Shown one piece after another: positions 24,849-34,207 of a stretch of 64,000 nucleotides of DNA. How positions within the stretch are numbered: the stretch's first letter is position 1; each line of letters opens with the position of its first letter. Source of the DNA: Amycolatopsis australiensis (GTDB lineage: Bacteria; Actinomycetota; Actinomycetes; Mycobacteriales; Pseudonocardiaceae); contig NZ_FPJG01000006.1 of NCBI RefSeq assembly GCF_900119165.1, forward strand, positions 8,222,001 to 8,286,000. Reading direction: 5' to 3'. Under the pieces are notes generated by a model. The model saw only the letters and a program-made list of their open reading frames with translations, searched no databases and was not told where the DNA came from. A program made the position numbers and the translations under genes.

Positions 24849-25502
24849 ATGACAGCACCGCCGAGGACCACCGCTGAATCCGGTTCCGCCGTTCGCGATT
24901 ATCGCACTCTGGAGTCATCTCCGCGGCCGAACGGACGCCTGACGAAGGAGGACCTCGACCCCCTCGTCAAAGACGCGGGCGAGGGCAATCCGGCCGCGAT
25001 CCACAACCTCCTCCAGATGATCGAGCCGGTGGTGGTCCGCTACTGCCGCGCGCGCATGGGCGGCCGCGACCTCTCCTACCTCTCGGCCGACGACGTCGCC
25101 CAGGAAGTCTGCCTCGCGGTGCTCAAGGCGCTGCCGGACTACCAGGACCGCGGCGGCTCCTTCCTCTACCTCGTCCACGCGATCGCGGCCAACAAGGTCG
25201 CCGACGCCTACCGCGCCGTCGCGCGGGACCGCTCCGAGCCCGTCCCCGAGCTCCCGGAGCGTCCGCTGGTCGGCAACGAGCCGGAGACCCACGCGCTGCA
25301 CCTCGACCTCGGCGCGCGCCTCGGCCGGCTGCTCGCGTCGCTCCCGCGCGTGCAGCAGGAGATCCTGACCCTGCGCATCGCGGTCGGCTTCTCGGCGACG
25401 GAGACCGCGGAGGCCCTCGGCATCTCGCCGGGCAACGTGCGCGTGACGCAGCACCGCGCCCTGACCCGGCTGCGCGCGATGATCGGCGGCGAAGAGTTCT
25501 AG
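24849..25502 (+). CDS. ECF RNA polymerase sigma factor, SigD/ShbA type
   Basis: This 217-aa sigma-70 family factor has region 2 from about residue 40 (GNPAAIHNLLQMIEPVVVRYCRARM), with the core-binding segment YLSADDVAQEVCLAVL and the -10 recognition helix that follows. Region 4 includes LPRVQQEILTLRIAVGFSATETAEALGISPGNVRVTQHRAL. The RYCRARMG and DVAQEVCLAVL blocks are characteristic of mycobacterial SigD and Streptomyces ShbA, which act in growth and stringent-response transcription. No anti-sigma factor gene lies beside it. ATG 24849 follows GGGGAGA. Confidence 0.92.
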   Translation: MTAPPRTTAESGSAVRDYRTLESSPRPNGRLTKEDLDPLVKDAGEGNPAAIHNLLQMIEPVVVRYCRARMGGRDLSYLSADDVAQEVCLAVLKALPDYQDRGGSFLYLVHAIAANKVADAYRAVARDRSEPVPELPERPLVGNEPETHALHLDLGARLGRLLASLPRVQQEILTLRIAVGFSATETAEALGISPGNVRVTQHRALTRLRAMIGGEEF

Positions 25503-25518
25503 ACCACCCCAGCGGCGG

Positions 25519-25559
25519 GCGGGGAAACCTCTTTTACCCCCTGGAAGAGGTTTCCCCGC
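25519..25559. terminator. Strong bidirectional terminator
   Basis: A perfect 15-bp inverted repeat (25519-25533 with 25545-25559) surrounds an 11-base loop. Its right arm overlaps the last codons of the lactonase gene, and the left arm follows the sigma factor stop by 16 bases. It separates two convergent transcription units. Confidence 0.85.
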
Positions 25560-26385
25560 TCGCATCCAAGCCGTAGACCGAGCGGGCGTTGTGCTCGAAG
25601 ACGGCCAGCCGCTCGGCGTCCGACAGCGACCCGGTCAGGGCGATCGCCGCGTCCAGCACCAGCTCGTAGGACGCCGCCAGCTCGCAGACCGGCCAGTCCG
25701 AGCCGAACAGCAGCCGCGACGGGCCGAACACCTCCAGCACGTGGTCGACGTACCGGCGCAGGTGCCCGACCTCCCAGCCCGACCAGTCCGCTTCCGTGAC
25801 CAGCCCGGAAAGCTTGCAAGCCACGTTTTCGTGTGCCGCCAGCGCGGCCACCCGCGACGCCCACGGCTCCCACTCCCCCGCCGCGATCCCCGGCTTCGCC
25901 GCGTGGTCCAGCACCAGCCGCAGCTGCGGCAGCCGCGCCGCCAGCGAAGCGGCCGCGGGCAGCTGGTCGACGCGCACCAGCAGGTCGTACGCCAGCCCGG
26001 CGTCCGCCACCGCGCGAAGTCCCGCCACGACCGAGGGGCGCAGCAGCCAATCGTCGTCCGGCTCGGTCTCCACCTGGTGCCGGATCCCGACCAGCGGGCC
26101 GGCCGAGGCCGCCAGCCGGTCCGCGACGTCCGGGGCCGTCAGGTCGGCCCAGCCGACCACGCCCGCGATCACCGGCTCGGCGGCCGCCGTCGCGAGGAAC
26201 TCGGCGGTCTCCTCCGCCGACGACACGGTCTGGACCAGCACCGTCGCGTGCACGCCCGCCGCCTTCGTCACCGCGCGCAGGTCGTCCACCGTGTACGGAC
26301 GGCGGATCGGGTCGAGCGCCGCCCCCGCCATCCACGGGTACTCGCGCCGCGCCGGGTCCCACAGGTGGTGGTGGGCGTCGATCAT
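25534..26385 (-). CDS. Amidohydrolase-family sugar lactonase, probably L-fuconolactonase
   Basis: This 283-aa member of the amidohydrolase-2/COG3618 group includes L-fuconolactone and L-rhamnonolactone hydrolases. Metal-site motifs are DAHHHLW at residues 3-9, the RHQVETEP and VLDHAAKP strands, and FGSDWPVCEL near the C-terminus. ATG 26385 overlaps the aldo-keto reductase stop (ATGA), which decides the start against a frame reaching 26448. Context (fucose-type dehydrogenase, mutarotase and fuconate dehydratase) points to hydrolysis of L-fucono-lactone to L-fuconate. Its last codons form part of a terminator hairpin. Confidence 0.88.
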   Translation of the reverse strand: MIDAHHHLWDPARREYPWMAGAALDPIRRPYTVDDLRAVTKAAGVHATVLVQTVSSAEETAEFLATAAAEPVIAGVVGWADLTAPDVADRLAASAGPLVGIRHQVETEPDDDWLLRPSVVAGLRAVADAGLAYDLLVRVDQLPAAASLAARLPQLRLVLDHAAKPGIAAGEWEPWASRVAALAAHENVACKLSGLVTEADWSGWEVGHLRRYVDHVLEVFGPSRLLFGSDWPVCELAASYELVLDAAIALTGSLSDAERLAVFEHNARSVYGLDASGETSSRG

Positions 26386-27359
26386 GAGACTCCTTCGGCG
26401 ATCACGACGTCGGCACGCAACAGCCCCGCGTCGACGAGCTCGGTCCACAGTTCCGGCGGCACCGCCGCCCGCGCGCGCCGCGTGTTGACGCTGACCTGCG
26501 AAGGATCATGCGCGCCGACGACGACCGACGCCACCGCGGGATGCGCCATCGGCAGCGCCAGCGCGGCTTCCGGCAGCTCGACACCGTGCCGCGCGCAGAC
26601 CGCCGCGATCCGGCTCGCCCGCTCGACCAGTTCCGGCGGCGCCTCGGCGTAGTCGTAGAAGCGGCCCGGTTCGGCCGTGGCGAGGATGCCGCCGTTGAAC
26701 GCGCCGCCGGCGACCACGGCGACACCGCGCTCCAGGCAGAGCGGCAGCAGCTCGTCGAGCGCCGGCTGGTCGAGCAGCGTGTAGCGGCCCGCCACCAGCA
26801 CGACGTCGAGGTCGGTGCGCCGGACGAACTCCGCGAGCATCGGCGCCTGGTTCATCCCGGCGCCGAATGCGCGGATCACGCCCTGCTCCCGCAGCTCGTG
26901 CAACGCCGGGAAGGCGCCGCGCAGGGCTTCCTCGAAGTGGTCGTCGGGGTCGTGGACGTACACGATGTCGACGCGGTCGAGCCCGAGCCGCGTCAGGCTG
27001 TCCTCCAGCGACCGCAGGACGCCGTCGCGGCTGAAGTCCCAGCGGCGCCTGTACGCGGCCGGGACGGCGAAACCCTGGTCGTCCTGCACGTCGGCGCCGG
27101 CGGGGTTCGGTTCCAGCACGCGGCCGGCCTTCGTGGACAGCACGTACTCGTCGCGGGGAAAGGAACGCAGCGCCGCGCCGAGCCGCGTCTCCGACAGACC
27201 GAGGCCGTAGTGCGGCGCGGTGTCGAAGTACCGGACGCCTTCGTCCCACGCGCGGCGCACGGTCGCGTCGGCGGTCTCGTCGCTGATCGCGTGGTACAGG
27301 TTGCCCAGCTGCGCGCAGCCGAGCCCGAGCGGGGAGAGGGAGAGTCGCAACGCCGTCAC
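26382..27359 (-). CDS. Aldo-keto reductase, probably L-fucose (aldose) 1-dehydrogenase
   Basis: This 325-residue AKR barrel has the catalytic tetrad D46, Y51, K77 and H136 (YFDTAPHYGLG, STKAGR, VHDPDD). The family resembles D-threo-aldose/L-fucose dehydrogenase, which oxidises the sugar at C1 to the lactone. GTG 27359 overlaps the mutarotase stop (GTGA), giving the expected start just before the first beta strand. It is the middle gene of mutarotase-dehydrogenase-lactonase. Oxidation of L-fucose is inferred from the locus, not from the active site. Confidence 0.88.
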   Translation of the reverse strand: MTALRLSLSPLGLGCAQLGNLYHAISDETADATVRRAWDEGVRYFDTAPHYGLGLSETRLGAALRSFPRDEYVLSTKAGRVLEPNPAGADVQDDQGFAVPAAYRRRWDFSRDGVLRSLEDSLTRLGLDRVDIVYVHDPDDHFEEALRGAFPALHELREQGVIRAFGAGMNQAPMLAEFVRRTDLDVVLVAGRYTLLDQPALDELLPLCLERGVAVVAGGAFNGGILATAEPGRFYDYAEAPPELVERASRIAAVCARHGVELPEAALALPMAHPAVASVVVGAHDPSQVSVNTRRARAAVPPELWTELVDAGLLRADVVIAEGVS

Positions 27360-27694
27360 TCCTTCACCGGCAGTTCCCAGACCAGCCCGATGCCGGTGTC
27401 GTTGCCGGAGTAGTCGTCCTCGACGTCCAGCAGCTCGGCCATCCTCGCCTGCCACGGGACGTTCGCGGGATGGTTCCGCAGCGCCGCCCGCATCGCCGCG
27501 TAGTCGTCGACTTCGACGACGTGGAACAGGTCGAGACCGTTACGCCAGATCCGCCAGCTGTGGACGCCCGCTTCGCGCAGCGCGGTGTCCAGCTCGGGCG
27601 GGATGACCGCGTGGACGCGCTCGTACTCCGCTTCCCTGCCGGGCTTGAGTCGGGTGTGCAGAGCCACCCGTTGCGGTGGGGGCTGGTGGGTCAT
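27356..27694 (-). CDS. L-rhamnose/L-fucose mutarotase (RhaM family)
   Basis: This 112-aa protein belongs to the RhaM/DUF718 dimeric alpha-beta barrel family, which interconverts anomers of 6-deoxyhexoses. Conserved features are RVALHTRLKPGREAEYERVH (with the catalytic-region His), HSWRIWRNG, DLFHVVEVDDY and a C-terminal WELP. ATG 27694 follows GGCAAAGGAG at ideal distance; in-frame codons up to 27736 lie in the promoter region. It opens the operon and is divergent from the GntR regulator. In this context L-fucose is the likely substrate. Confidence 0.9.
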   Translation of the reverse strand: MTHQPPPQRVALHTRLKPGREAEYERVHAVIPPELDTALREAGVHSWRIWRNGLDLFHVVEVDDYAAMRAALRNHPANVPWQARMAELLDVEDDYSGNDTGIGLVWELPVKE

Positions 27695-27740
27695 CACCAC
27701 TCCTTTGCCGGAACATGGCACGCTGGACAGCAACACCGAA

Positions 27741-27751
27741 ACATCCGAGGT
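27741..27751. promoter_or_regulatory. Candidate GntR operator, site 1
   Basis: ACATCCGAGGT lies between the mutarotase and gntR starts. It differs at one position from the perfect palindrome ACATCCGATGT found before the other catabolic operon (35088-35098). It would allow the FadR-type regulator to control itself and the divergent operon. Confidence 0.5.
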
Positions 27752-27774
27752 CTGTTGCAGGGAGGGCGGACGCG

Positions 27775-28506
27775 ATGCCCGTCACCGATGTCGCGATCGA
27801 CAAGATCAAGGACATGATCATCTCCGGCGAGCTGGCGCCGGGCGACCGGCTGCCGAAGGAGGCCGAGCTGGCCCAGCGGCTCGGGCTCTCGCGCAGCTCC
27901 CTGCGGGAGGCCGTGAAGGCGTTGTGCCTGATCAGGGTGCTCGACGTCCGGCAAGGCGACGGCACGTACGTCACCAGCCTGGAGCCGAACCTGCTGCTCG
28001 ACGCGATGACGTTCGTGGTCGACTTCCACCGCGACGACACCGTGCTCGACTTCCTCGCCGTGCGGCGGATCCTCGAGCCGGCCGCGACCGCGCTGGCCGC
28101 GCTGCACATGAGCGACGACGACATCACCGAGCTGGGCGCGCTGCTCGGCGAGCTGGAGGACTCGCCGACCGTCGAGGCGCTGGTCGCCAACGACCTGCAG
28201 TTCCACCGCAAGATCGCCGACGGCTCGGGCAACCCCGTGCTGTGCTCGCTGCTCGACAGCCTCTCCGGGCCGACAGCGCGCGCCCGGATCTGGCGCGGCC
28301 TCACCCAGGAGGGCGCGGTCGCGAAGACCCGGGAACAGCACACGGCGATCTACGAGGCCATCGCGGCGCGCGAGCCGGAGCTGGCGCGCTCGTGGGCGAC
28401 CGTGCACGTCGCGGGCGTGGAGCAGTGGCTGCGCAACGCGCTGGGCACGGCGGACGACCCGACAGTGCCCGACCCGGAAGCCGAGCCCGCCGCGGAAGCC
28501 TCGTAG
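27775..28506 (+). CDS. GntR-family (FadR subfamily) regulator of the sugar locus
   Basis: The 243-residue protein has an N-terminal winged HTH (KIKDMIISGELAPGDRLPKEAELAQRLGLSRSSLREAVKAL) and an all-helical FCD effector domain from about residue 85, with the metal-ligand histidine in NDLQFHRKIA. FCD regulators sense carboxylates, so an acid intermediate such as fuconate or 2-keto-3-deoxyfuconate is a plausible effector. ATG 27775 follows GGGAGG. It is divergent from the mutarotase operon and convergent with the transporter operon, so it sits in the middle of the cluster it probably controls. Confidence 0.92.
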   Translation: MPVTDVAIDKIKDMIISGELAPGDRLPKEAELAQRLGLSRSSLREAVKALCLIRVLDVRQGDGTYVTSLEPNLLLDAMTFVVDFHRDDTVLDFLAVRRILEPAATALAALHMSDDDITELGALLGELEDSPTVEALVANDLQFHRKIADGSGNPVLCSLLDSLSGPTARARIWRGLTQEGAVAKTREQHTAIYEAIAAREPELARSWATVHVAGVEQWLRNALGTADDPTVPDPEAEPAAEAS

Positions 28507-28548
28507 CACACGCCCTCCTGAGAACGTCGGATCTTCACCGGGTGGGCG

Positions 28549-29565
28549 TCAGGTCTGGGGCTTTCCGCCCGCGTACCGGGAGATGATCAGCGCGACCAGG
28601 ATGATGGCGCCGTAGATGGCCATCTGCCACTCCGGCCGCACGTGCGCGAAGTTCAGCAGGCTCGACACCGACGACAGCAGCAGCACGCCGGTGAGCGCGC
28701 CGACCAGGGAGCCCTTGCCGCCGTCGAGCGAGACGCCGCCGATCACCGCCGCCGCGAACACCTGCAGGATCAGCCCCGCGCCCTGGCCGGAGCCGATCGC
28801 GCCGACGTAACCGGTGTAGGCGAGGCCGCCGATCGCGGCCAACGCGCCGGCGAGCACGAACATCGCCCACGAGATCCGGTCGACCCGGATGCCCGCCGCG
28901 CGCGCCGCCTCGCGGTTGCCGCCGATCGCGTACAGGGACCGGCCGACCCGGTGGTAGCGCAGGAACCAGCCCGCGACCGCGAACAGCGCGGCGGCCAGCC
29001 ACACGGTCATCGGCAGCCCGGCGAACGTCGTCGTGGCCAGGTCGGTGAACGCGTCCGGCAGATTGAACAGCGTCTTGCCCTTCGTCGCGCCGACCTGCAC
29101 CCCGCGCAGCACGAACTGCATGGCCAGCGTGACGATGAACGCGTTCAGCTGCAGCTTCACGATCAGGAAGCCGTTGAAGTAGCCGACCAGCGCGCCCACC
29201 ACCGGGATCAGCAGCAGCCCGACGGCGGTCGGCAGGCCGAGGCCGAAGCCGGCGGACGCCGCCGGCAGCACCACCATCGCGCCGAGCGCCGGCGCCAGGC
29301 CCATGGTCGACTCGAGCGACAGGTCGAACTTGCCGGTGATCAGCACCAGGGACTCGCCGAGCACGACCAGCGAAAGCGCCGCGGACGCGGTCAGGATGCT
29401 GACGATGTTGCTCCAGCCGACGAAGGCACCGTCGACCAGGCCGCCCAGCACGAACACGGCGGCCAGCGCGGGCAGCAGCGCCAGTTCCCGCAGCCAGACG
29501 GCTTTGCGGCGCCGGGCCGGGGCGGCCGGGACCGCCGTCTTCGGATCGGTCATCACGTCGGTCAC
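28549..29565 (-). CDS. Sugar ABC transporter permease, RbsC type
   Basis: This 338-aa membrane subunit has about nine hydrophobic helices and the RbsC-family blocks GKFDLSLESTMGLAPALGA, GYFNGFLIVKLQLNAFIVTLAM and the coupling loop AIGGNREAARAAGI. GTG 29565 overlaps the ATPase stop (GTGA); an ATG four codons later is the alternative. It is the last gene of the fucose-type catabolic operon and would form the membrane channel as a homodimer. Confidence 0.93.
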   Translation of the reverse strand: MTDVMTDPKTAVPAAPARRRKAVWLRELALLPALAAVFVLGGLVDGAFVGWSNIVSILTASAALSLVVLGESLVLITGKFDLSLESTMGLAPALGAMVVLPAASAGFGLGLPTAVGLLLIPVVGALVGYFNGFLIVKLQLNAFIVTLAMQFVLRGVQVGATKGKTLFNLPDAFTDLATTTFAGLPMTVWLAAALFAVAGWFLRYHRVGRSLYAIGGNREAARAAGIRVDRISWAMFVLAGALAAIGGLAYTGYVGAIGSGQGAGLILQVFAAAVIGGVSLDGGKGSLVGALTGVLLLSSVSSLLNFAHVRPEWQMAIYGAIILVALIISRYAGGKPQT

Positions 29566-31085
29566 GAGAGCTCGACTCCTTCGATGTCGGCCACGAGGTC
29601 GCCGTCGGACCACCCGGCCTGGTGTTCGGCGACGACGGCGCCGGCGCGCAGCACCAGCACCCGGTCGCTCAGGCGCAGGTCGTCGAGCTCGTCGCTGACG
29701 ATCAGCACCGCCTTGCCTTCGGCGCGCACCCGGTCGACGACCGCGAGCAGCGCCTCCTTCGACTTCACGTCCACCCCCGCGGTCGGGTTGATCAGCACCA
29801 CGACCCGCGGATCGCTCAGCAACGCCCGGGCCAGCACCACTTTCTGCTGGTTGCCGCCCGAGAGGTCGGACACCGGCTGCTCGGCGCCCGCGGCCACGAT
29901 GTCGTAGTCCGCCAGCGCCTGCGCCGCCTTGGCGCGCCGCGTGCCCGGCGACGCGATCCCGCCGCGGCCCAGCTTGCCCAGGATGGACAGCGTGGCGTTG
30001 TCGGCGATCGAGTGCTCCAGCACCAGGCCCTCGTGGTGGCGGTCGCGCGGCACGCAGCCGATCCCGGCCCGCAACGCCGCCGGGATGTCACCGGGCCGCA
30101 GCGGCGTGCCGTCGACGCGGATCGTGCCCGCCGACGGCGTCCGCAGGCCGTAGACCGTCTCGGCGACCTGGTGCTTGCCGCTGGCGTTGCTGCCCGCCAG
30201 GCCGACGACCTCGCCGCGGCGCAGGCGGAACGAGACGTCCCGGAAGCCGTCGCCGGACAGGCCGTCCACGGCCAGGATCTCCGGCGCGTCCGCTTCGAGC
30301 GCCTCCCGCGATGCCGCGTCACGGACGGCCAGGCCGCCCGGCTCGCCGGTCATCGCGTCGACCAGCTCGGCCTTGCCGACTTCCGAAACCGGCGCGGTGA
30401 GCACGTGCTTCGCGTCGCGCAGCACCGTGACGGCCTGGCAGACCTCGTACACCTCGTGCAGGTGGTGCGAGATGAACAGGAACGTCACCCCGCCCGCCTG
30501 CATCTGCCGCATCCGGCCGAACAGCCGGTCGATGGCCTGGCTGTCCAGCTGCGCGGTCGGCTCGTCGAGCACGATGAACCGGGCGCCGTAGGACAGCGCG
30601 CGGGCGATCTCGACGAACTGCCGGTCCTCCACCGACAGCTCGCCGGCGGGGGTGTCGACGTCGACGTGCACGTCCCACGAATCCAGCAGCTCACGGGCCT
30701 GGCGGCGCAGCTTCTTCCAGCCGATGGCGAACCCGCCGCCGGACTGCCGGTTGAGGAACAGGTTCTCGGCCACGGTCAGCTGCGGGACCACCATCGCGTG
30801 CTGGTACACGCAGGCGACCCGGGCCTTCCACTCCTCCTGCCTGGCCAGGGGCGGGGCGGGCGCGCCGCCGAACTCGACGTGCCCGGTGTCCGGTTTGGAC
30901 AGTCCGGTGAGGATGCCGACGAGCGTCGACTTCCCGGCGCCGTTCCGCCCGACGAGCGCGTGCGACTCGCCGGGCTGCACGGTGAGGCTGACGTCGTGCA
31001 GCGCCACGGTCGGGCCGTAGCGCTTGCCGACGCCTGCGGCGCTGACCACCGGGACGGCGGATTCGCCGGCGGGCAGCGCGGTCAC
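29562..31085 (-). CDS. Sugar ABC transporter ATPase with two ABC domains, RbsA type
   Basis: This is a 507-residue double ABC ATPase. In the first domain Walker A is GRNGAGKST at residues 46-54 and the signature-like segment is LSVEDRQFVEIARAL. In the second domain Walker A is altered (GSNASGKHQ), while the signature LSGGNQQKVVLARALL is perfect. This asymmetry is typical of RbsA-type proteins. GTG 31085 overlaps the binding-protein stop (GTGA). The frame stays open far upstream through the binding-protein gene without being coding there. Confidence 0.94.
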   Translation of the reverse strand: MTALPAGESAVPVVSAAGVGKRYGPTVALHDVSLTVQPGESHALVGRNGAGKSTLVGILTGLSKPDTGHVEFGGAPAPPLARQEEWKARVACVYQHAMVVPQLTVAENLFLNRQSGGGFAIGWKKLRRQARELLDSWDVHVDVDTPAGELSVEDRQFVEIARALSYGARFIVLDEPTAQLDSQAIDRLFGRMRQMQAGGVTFLFISHHLHEVYEVCQAVTVLRDAKHVLTAPVSEVGKAELVDAMTGEPGGLAVRDAASREALEADAPEILAVDGLSGDGFRDVSFRLRRGEVVGLAGSNASGKHQVAETVYGLRTPSAGTIRVDGTPLRPGDIPAALRAGIGCVPRDRHHEGLVLEHSIADNATLSILGKLGRGGIASPGTRRAKAAQALADYDIVAAGAEQPVSDLSGGNQQKVVLARALLSDPRVVVLINPTAGVDVKSKEALLAVVDRVRAEGKAVLIVSDELDDLRLSDRVLVLRAGAVVAEHQAGWSDGDLVADIEGVELS

Positions 31086-32125
31086 AGGTTGTTCCCCCAG
31101 AGGGCCTTGTCGTCCACGTTGTCCTTGGTGATGACCGGCGCCGGCAGCTGGTCTTCCAGGATGCCGTTGCCGAGGTCGACGATGGTGCTGTCGTGGTCGG
31201 TCGGGCCCGGCTTGAACGTCTCGCCCGCCATCGCCTTCTTCAGCCAGTACAGACCGTACTTCGCGTACGCGTCGGCCGGCTGGGACACGGTCGCGTCCAG
31301 CTCGCCGGCGCGGATGGCGGCCAGCTCCTGCGGGATGCCGTCGTTGGACACGAGCACGATGTGCTTCGGGTCGCCGACCGGGAAGTACAGGTTCTTGCGC
31401 TTGAGCGCCTGTTGCGTCGGGGCCAGGTAGACCCCGCCCGCCTGCATGTAGACGCCCTTGATGTCCGGGTTCGCGGTCAGCATGCTGTCCAGGCCGGAGG
31501 ACGCCTTGTCGGCCTTCCACTCGGCCGGGATCTCCAGCACCTGGATGGCCGGGTACTTCTGCTTCATGCAGTCGCGGAAGGCTTCCGAGCGGTCGCGGCC
31601 GTTGACCGAGGCCAGGTCGCCCATGATCTGCACGACCTTGCCGGACTTGACCTTCTCGCCGATCGTGTCGCACGCCTTGGTGCCGTAGGCCTTGTTGTCG
31701 GCCCGCACGACCATGGCGACCTTGCCGCTCTCGGGAGCGACGTCGACCGCGACCACCGGCACGCCCTTGTTCTCGGCCTGCTTGAGCCCGGCGACGACGG
31801 CCGCGGAGTCCAGCGGCGTCACGACCAAGCCCTTGACGCCCTCGTTGAGGAACGTGCCGATGTCGGTGATCAGCTTCGCCGGGTCGCTGTCGGCGTTGAC
31901 CGTCGGGAGGACGTCGACGCCCTCGGACTTCGCCATCTGCGGCACGTAGTTGTTGTAAGCCTGCCAGAACGGTGAGGTCAGCAGCGGGATCGTCGCCCCG
32001 ACCTTGCCGCCGCCACCCCCGCCGGCGGCCGGGGCGGCCGCGTTGTCCTTGGTGGACCCGCAGGCGGCCAGCACCAGGCCGCAGACGGCGGCCGTGGCGG
32101 CCACCTGGATCACCCTCGTGCGCAC
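31082..32125 (-). CDS. Sugar-binding lipoprotein of the ABC transporter, RbsB type
   Basis: The 347-aa protein has a lipoprotein signal (VRTRVIQVAATAAV...LAAC) with lipid-attachment Cys22, a flexible Ala/Gly linker and a periplasmic-binding type 1 domain. That domain contains GATIPLLTSPFWQAYNNY and EGVKGLVVTPLDSAAV. It would capture the sugar outside the membrane for the adjacent ATPase and permease. GTG 32125 is preceded by AAGGAGGATGCT, a strong ribosome binding site. The 36-base gap to the SDR gene holds no clear promoter, so it is probably cotranscribed with the enzymes. Confidence 0.94.
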   Translation of the reverse strand: MRTRVIQVAATAAVCGLVLAACGSTKDNAAAPAAGGGGGGKVGATIPLLTSPFWQAYNNYVPQMAKSEGVDVLPTVNADSDPAKLITDIGTFLNEGVKGLVVTPLDSAAVVAGLKQAENKGVPVVAVDVAPESGKVAMVVRADNKAYGTKACDTIGEKVKSGKVVQIMGDLASVNGRDRSEAFRDCMKQKYPAIQVLEIPAEWKADKASSGLDSMLTANPDIKGVYMQAGGVYLAPTQQALKRKNLYFPVGDPKHIVLVSNDGIPQELAAIRAGELDATVSQPADAYAKYGLYWLKKAMAGETFKPGPTDHDSTIVDLGNGILEDQLPAPVITKDNVDDKALWGNNL

Positions 32126-32161
32126 AGCATCCTCCTTGATGACGGCGTTGGATCAAGTCTT

Positions 32162-32908
32162 CTAGTCGTGGTGGACCGGGCCGCGGGGCCGCAGGCCGTA
32201 CATGCCGCCGTCGACCGCGAGCGCGGTGCCGGTGGTCGACGCGGAAAGCGGGCTGGCCAGGTAGGCGATCGCGTGCGCGACCTCGTCGGCGGTGACCAGG
32301 CGGCCCATCGGCTGCCGGGCGGCGAGCGCGGCGCGCTCGGCCTCCGGGTCGCCGGCCGCGTCGAGGAGGCGGCCCACCCACGGCGTGTCGGCCGTGCCCG
32401 GGCACACGCAGTTGACGCGGATGCGGTCGGGCAGGTGGTCGGTCGCCATGGCCAGGGTCAGCGAGAGCACCGCGCCCTTGCTGGCCGAGTAGAGCGCGCG
32501 GTTGGGCAGGCCGGCCCAGGCCGCGATGGAGCAGGTGTTGACGATCGCCGCGGACGGCGACTGCTTCAGGTGCGGCAACGCGGCCCGCGCCACCCGGACC
32601 ATGCCGACGACGTTGACGTCGAACACGCGGTGCCATTCGTCGTCGTCGTTGGCCGTGACGTCGCCCTGGGCGCCGATCCCGGCGTTGTTGACGAGAATGT
32701 CGAGGCGCCCGAAGCGGTCCACGACGGCGTCGATCGCGGAGCGCACTTCGTCGTCGGAGGAGACGTCGCAGCGGAAGCCGTCGTCGTCCGGTTTCAGGTC
32801 GAGGACGGCGACCTGCGCGCCGCGTCCGGCCAGCACGGTGGCCGCGGCCGCGCCGATGCCCGAGGCACCTCCGGTGACGGCGGCCACCAGGCCCTCGAAT
32901 TCACTCAC
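32162..32908 (-). CDS. SDR dehydrogenase, probably 2-keto-3-deoxy-L-fuconate 4-dehydrogenase
   Basis: This 248-aa classical SDR has the NAD loop [16 protein letters not shown] at the centre and catalytic S/Y/K ([15 protein letters not shown]). Position between L-fuconate dehydratase and the transporter, with an FAH-type hydrolase upstream, matches pathways where 2-keto-3-deoxy-L-fuconate is oxidised to the 2,4-diketo acid before cleavage. GTG 32908 overlaps the dehydratase end by eight bases (GTGAGTGA). Substrate is inferred from context. Confidence 0.88.
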   Translation of the reverse strand: MSEFEGLVAAVTGGASGIGAAAATVLAGRGAQVAVLDLKPDDDGFRCDVSSDDEVRSAIDAVVDRFGRLDILVNNAGIGAQGDVTANDDDEWHRVFDVNVVGMVRVARAALPHLKQSPSAAIVNTCSIAAWAGLPNRALYSASKGAVLSLTLAMATDHLPDRIRVNCVCPGTADTPWVGRLLDAAGDPEAERAALAARQPMGRLVTADEVAHAIAYLASPLSASTTGTALAVDGGMYGLRPRGPVHHD

Positions 32909-34205
32909 TTGCGGTCTCCGTCCACTCGGGACCGTCCGGGAAGCGGAACCGGCGCAGCGTGGCGTCGTGCATGCGCGCGGAGAACCCGGGTGCGGTCGGG
33001 GCGAGGTACCGGCCGCGCTCGACGACGGCCGGGTCGGTGAAGTGCTCGTGCAGGTGGTCGACCCACTCGATCGAGCGGTCCGCGTCGGTGCCGGACACGG
33101 CCACGAAGTCGAACATCGACAGGTGCCGGACGAGCTCGCAGAGCCCGACCCCGCCGGCGTGCGGGCACACCGGCACGCCGAACTTGGCGGCCAGCAGCAG
33201 GATCGCGAGGTTCTCGTTGAACCCGCCGACGCGCGCGGCGTCCAGCTGCAGCACCGAAATCGCGTTCGCCTGCAGCAGCTGCTTGAAGACCACGCGGTTC
33301 TGGACGTGCTCGCCGGTGGCGACCCGGATCGGGGCAAGCGCTTTCGCGATGGCCGCGTGCCCGAGGACGTCGTCCGGTGACGTCGGCTCCTCGATCCAGT
33401 ACGGGTCGTACGGCGCGAGCGCCGTCATCCAGGTGACCGCGGCGGAGACGTCCCAGCGCTGGTTGGCGTCGACGGCGATCCGGACGTCCTGGCCGACCGT
33501 CTCGCGGGCCAGCTTCATGCGGCGGACGTCGTCCTCGAGGTTGCCGCCGACCTTCAGCTTGATCATCTCGAAGCCGTCGGCGACGGCCTGCTCGGCCAGC
33601 CGCACCAGCTTCGCGTCGGCGTAGCCGAGCCAGCCGGGTGACGTGCTGTAGGCGCGGTAGCCGTGTGCTTCCAGCTGTTCGGTCCGCTCCGCCCGGCCCG
33701 GTTCCGCGCGGCGCAGGATCTCCAGGGCTTCGGCTTCGGTGAGCGCGTCGGACAGATACCGGAAGTCGACCAGGGACACGAGTTCTTCGGGGGTCATGCG
33801 GGCCGCGAACTTCCAGACCGGGAGGCCGGCGCGGCGCGCGGCGAGGTCCCACGCCGCGTTGACGACCGCGCCGACGGCCATGTGCGCGACGCCTTTCTCG
33901 GGGCCCAGCCAGCGGAACTGCGAGTCGCCGACGAGGGTGCGGGACAGGTCGCCGAGCGCGGCCGCGTCCTCCGGGACGTCCCGGCCGACGACGTGCGGGG
34001 CGAGCGCGCGGATCGCCGCGGCCTGCACGTCGTTGCCGCGGCCGATGGTGAACGCGAGGCCGTAGCCGTCCGGGCCGCCGTCGGCGTGGAGCACGACGTA
34101 GGCGGCGGAGTAGTCGGGGTCGGGGTTCATCGCGTCCGAGCCGTCCAGCTCCCGGGAAGTGGGGAACCGGACGTCGAGGACCTCCATGCCGATGATCTTC
34201 GCCAT
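32901..34205 (-). CDS. fucD: L-fuconate dehydratase, enolase superfamily
   Basis: The enzyme dehydrates L-fuconate to 2-keto-3-deoxy-L-fuconate. The 434-residue protein has the mandelate-racemase-group machinery: KxK at K216/K218 (IKLKVGG), metal ligands D246 (DANQ), E272 (IEEP) and E299 (GEH), and H349 (PHAGG). These positions are offset by exactly two from those I recall for the Xanthomonas FucD. The N-terminus [32 protein letters not shown]... is typical of FucD. ATG 34205 follows the hydrolase stop by two bases. Confidence 0.94.
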   Translation of the reverse strand: MAKIIGMEVLDVRFPTSRELDGSDAMNPDPDYSAAYVVLHADGGPDGYGLAFTIGRGNDVQAAAIRALAPHVVGRDVPEDAAALGDLSRTLVGDSQFRWLGPEKGVAHMAVGAVVNAAWDLAARRAGLPVWKFAARMTPEELVSLVDFRYLSDALTEAEALEILRRAEPGRAERTEQLEAHGYRAYSTSPGWLGYADAKLVRLAEQAVADGFEMIKLKVGGNLEDDVRRMKLARETVGQDVRIAVDANQRWDVSAAVTWMTALAPYDPYWIEEPTSPDDVLGHAAIAKALAPIRVATGEHVQNRVVFKQLLQANAISVLQLDAARVGGFNENLAILLLAAKFGVPVCPHAGGVGLCELVRHLSMFDFVAVSGTDADRSIEWVDHLHEHFTDPAVVERGRYLAPTAPGFSARMHDATLRRFRFPDGPEWTETASE

Positions 34206-34207
34206 GG

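Noticed and set aside
28507..28548. AGATCCGACGT-like word (inverse) as a third GntR operator
   Set aside because: It matches the palindrome at only 9 of 11 positions and lies between two gene ends where no promoter is needed.
29562..32636. Possible 1024-residue fusion of the ABC ATPase with upstream sequence
   Set aside because: The upstream part runs out of frame through the binding-protein and SDR genes; GTG 31085 with its GTGA overlap is the real start.
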